Shown here in pieces: positions 52,098 through 52,238 of a DNA stretch of 52,238 nt. A model generated the notes under the pieces. It searched no databases. It was not told the DNA's origin and saw only the letters and a list, made by a program, of their open reading frames with translations. The DNA is from an uncultured Oscillospiraceae bacterium. GTDB taxonomy: Bacteria; Bacillota; Clostridia; Oscillospirales; Oscillospiraceae. The stretch covers positions 1 to 52,238 of the forward strand of contig CANRIF010000005.1 of the NCBI GenBank assembly GCA_947630645.1, in the 5' to 3' direction. How positions within the stretch are numbered: position 1 is the first letter of the stretch; every line of letters starts with the position of its first letter. A program made the translations under genes and the position numbers.

Positions 52098-52149
52098 TCG
52101 CAAATCAAAAGCCCGCAGACCCTTGGAAATAGGGAGGATATAAGAAACT

Positions 52150-52238
52150 ATGAAATTAGGAATCGTCGGACTTCCGAATGTGGGGAAAAGCACCCTGTTC
52201 AACGCCCTGACCAACGCCGGGGCCGAGTCGGCCAACTA
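52150..52238 (+). CDS. ychF: Ribosome-binding ATPase YchF, 3' end cut by window
   Basis: The first 29 codons read [20 protein letters not shown] followed by TNAGAESAN, the exact start of the YchF/OLA1 family with the P-loop GLPNVGKST. YchF is an OBG-type P-loop protein that prefers ATP and binds ribosomes. An AGGGAGG site lies about 12 bases upstream. The rest is outside the window. Confidence 0.95.
   Translation, partial: MKLGIVGLPNVGKSTLFNALTNAGAESAN

Overview
The window is GC-rich, gene-dense, single-chromosome-type DNA with strong AGGAGG-like ribosome sites and many TTGACA/TATAAT-like promoters at 17-base spacing. Gene content points to a Gram-positive anaerobic Clostridia, most likely a high-GC member of the Oscillospiraceae/Ruminococcaceae type (inference). 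The evidence is an mraZ-led division and cell-wall cluster, a PASTA penicillin-binding protein, a MurE with the meso-diaminopimelate motif DNPR, a GdpP-type c-di-AMP phosphodiesterase next to rplI and dnaB, and tilS-hpt-ftsH. No rRNA, tRNA, CRISPR array or insertion sequence was seen.

Layout. 1-8319: housekeeping and accessory genes: a partial unknown protein, a nucleotidyltransferase, a leftward group (recG, MFS transporter, HTH-TPR regulator, acetyltransferase), then an M3 oligoendopeptidase. 8420-16823: an oligopeptide-type ABC transporter operon (oppA, oppB, oppC, oppD, oppF and a small membrane protein) behind a near-consensus promoter and closed by a terminator. Three subunits are architecturally abnormal. 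OppC carries an RCC1-like seven-repeat propeller after its first membrane helix. OppF carries a roughly 180-residue helical/coiled-coil insert inside the nucleotide-binding domain. OppA appears circularly permuted and has no lipobox. This is the best candidate for an undescribed system in the window. 16839-27841: accessory genes: an orphan TRAP-type solute-binding protein, acetyltransferases, a secreted GH5 cellulase with a CBM2-like module, an ACT protein, an NTF2-like protein, a flavodoxin, a two-gene unit with matching Cys/His tails, a ribbon-helix-helix regulator with an operator-like divergent promoter, a nitroreductase, Tag glycosylase, a sugar transferase and a YgjP-type metallopeptidase.

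28119-40731: the dcw cluster: mraZ, rsmH, ftsL, spoVD/ftsI-type PBP, murE, mraY, ftsW/spoVE, murG, a MurA-like protein with replaced catalytic residues, ftsQ, ftsZ. murF, murD, murC, murB and ftsA are absent from it. 40847-50246: a DUF1508 protein, a leftward nucleotidyltransferase with an odd tail, then gdpP-rplI-dnaB-tilS-hpt-ftsH in one direction. 50247-52149: an AT-richer island with a degenerate tyrosine-recombinase-like protein and an unknown membrane-anchored protein. The start of ychF closes the window.

In function, the dcw genes build and place the septal wall, GdpP sets c-di-AMP turnover, FtsH handles membrane protein quality control, and the Opp system with the M3 peptidase plausibly forms a peptide uptake and breakdown route. 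Everything rests on reading the sequence; no database search was run.
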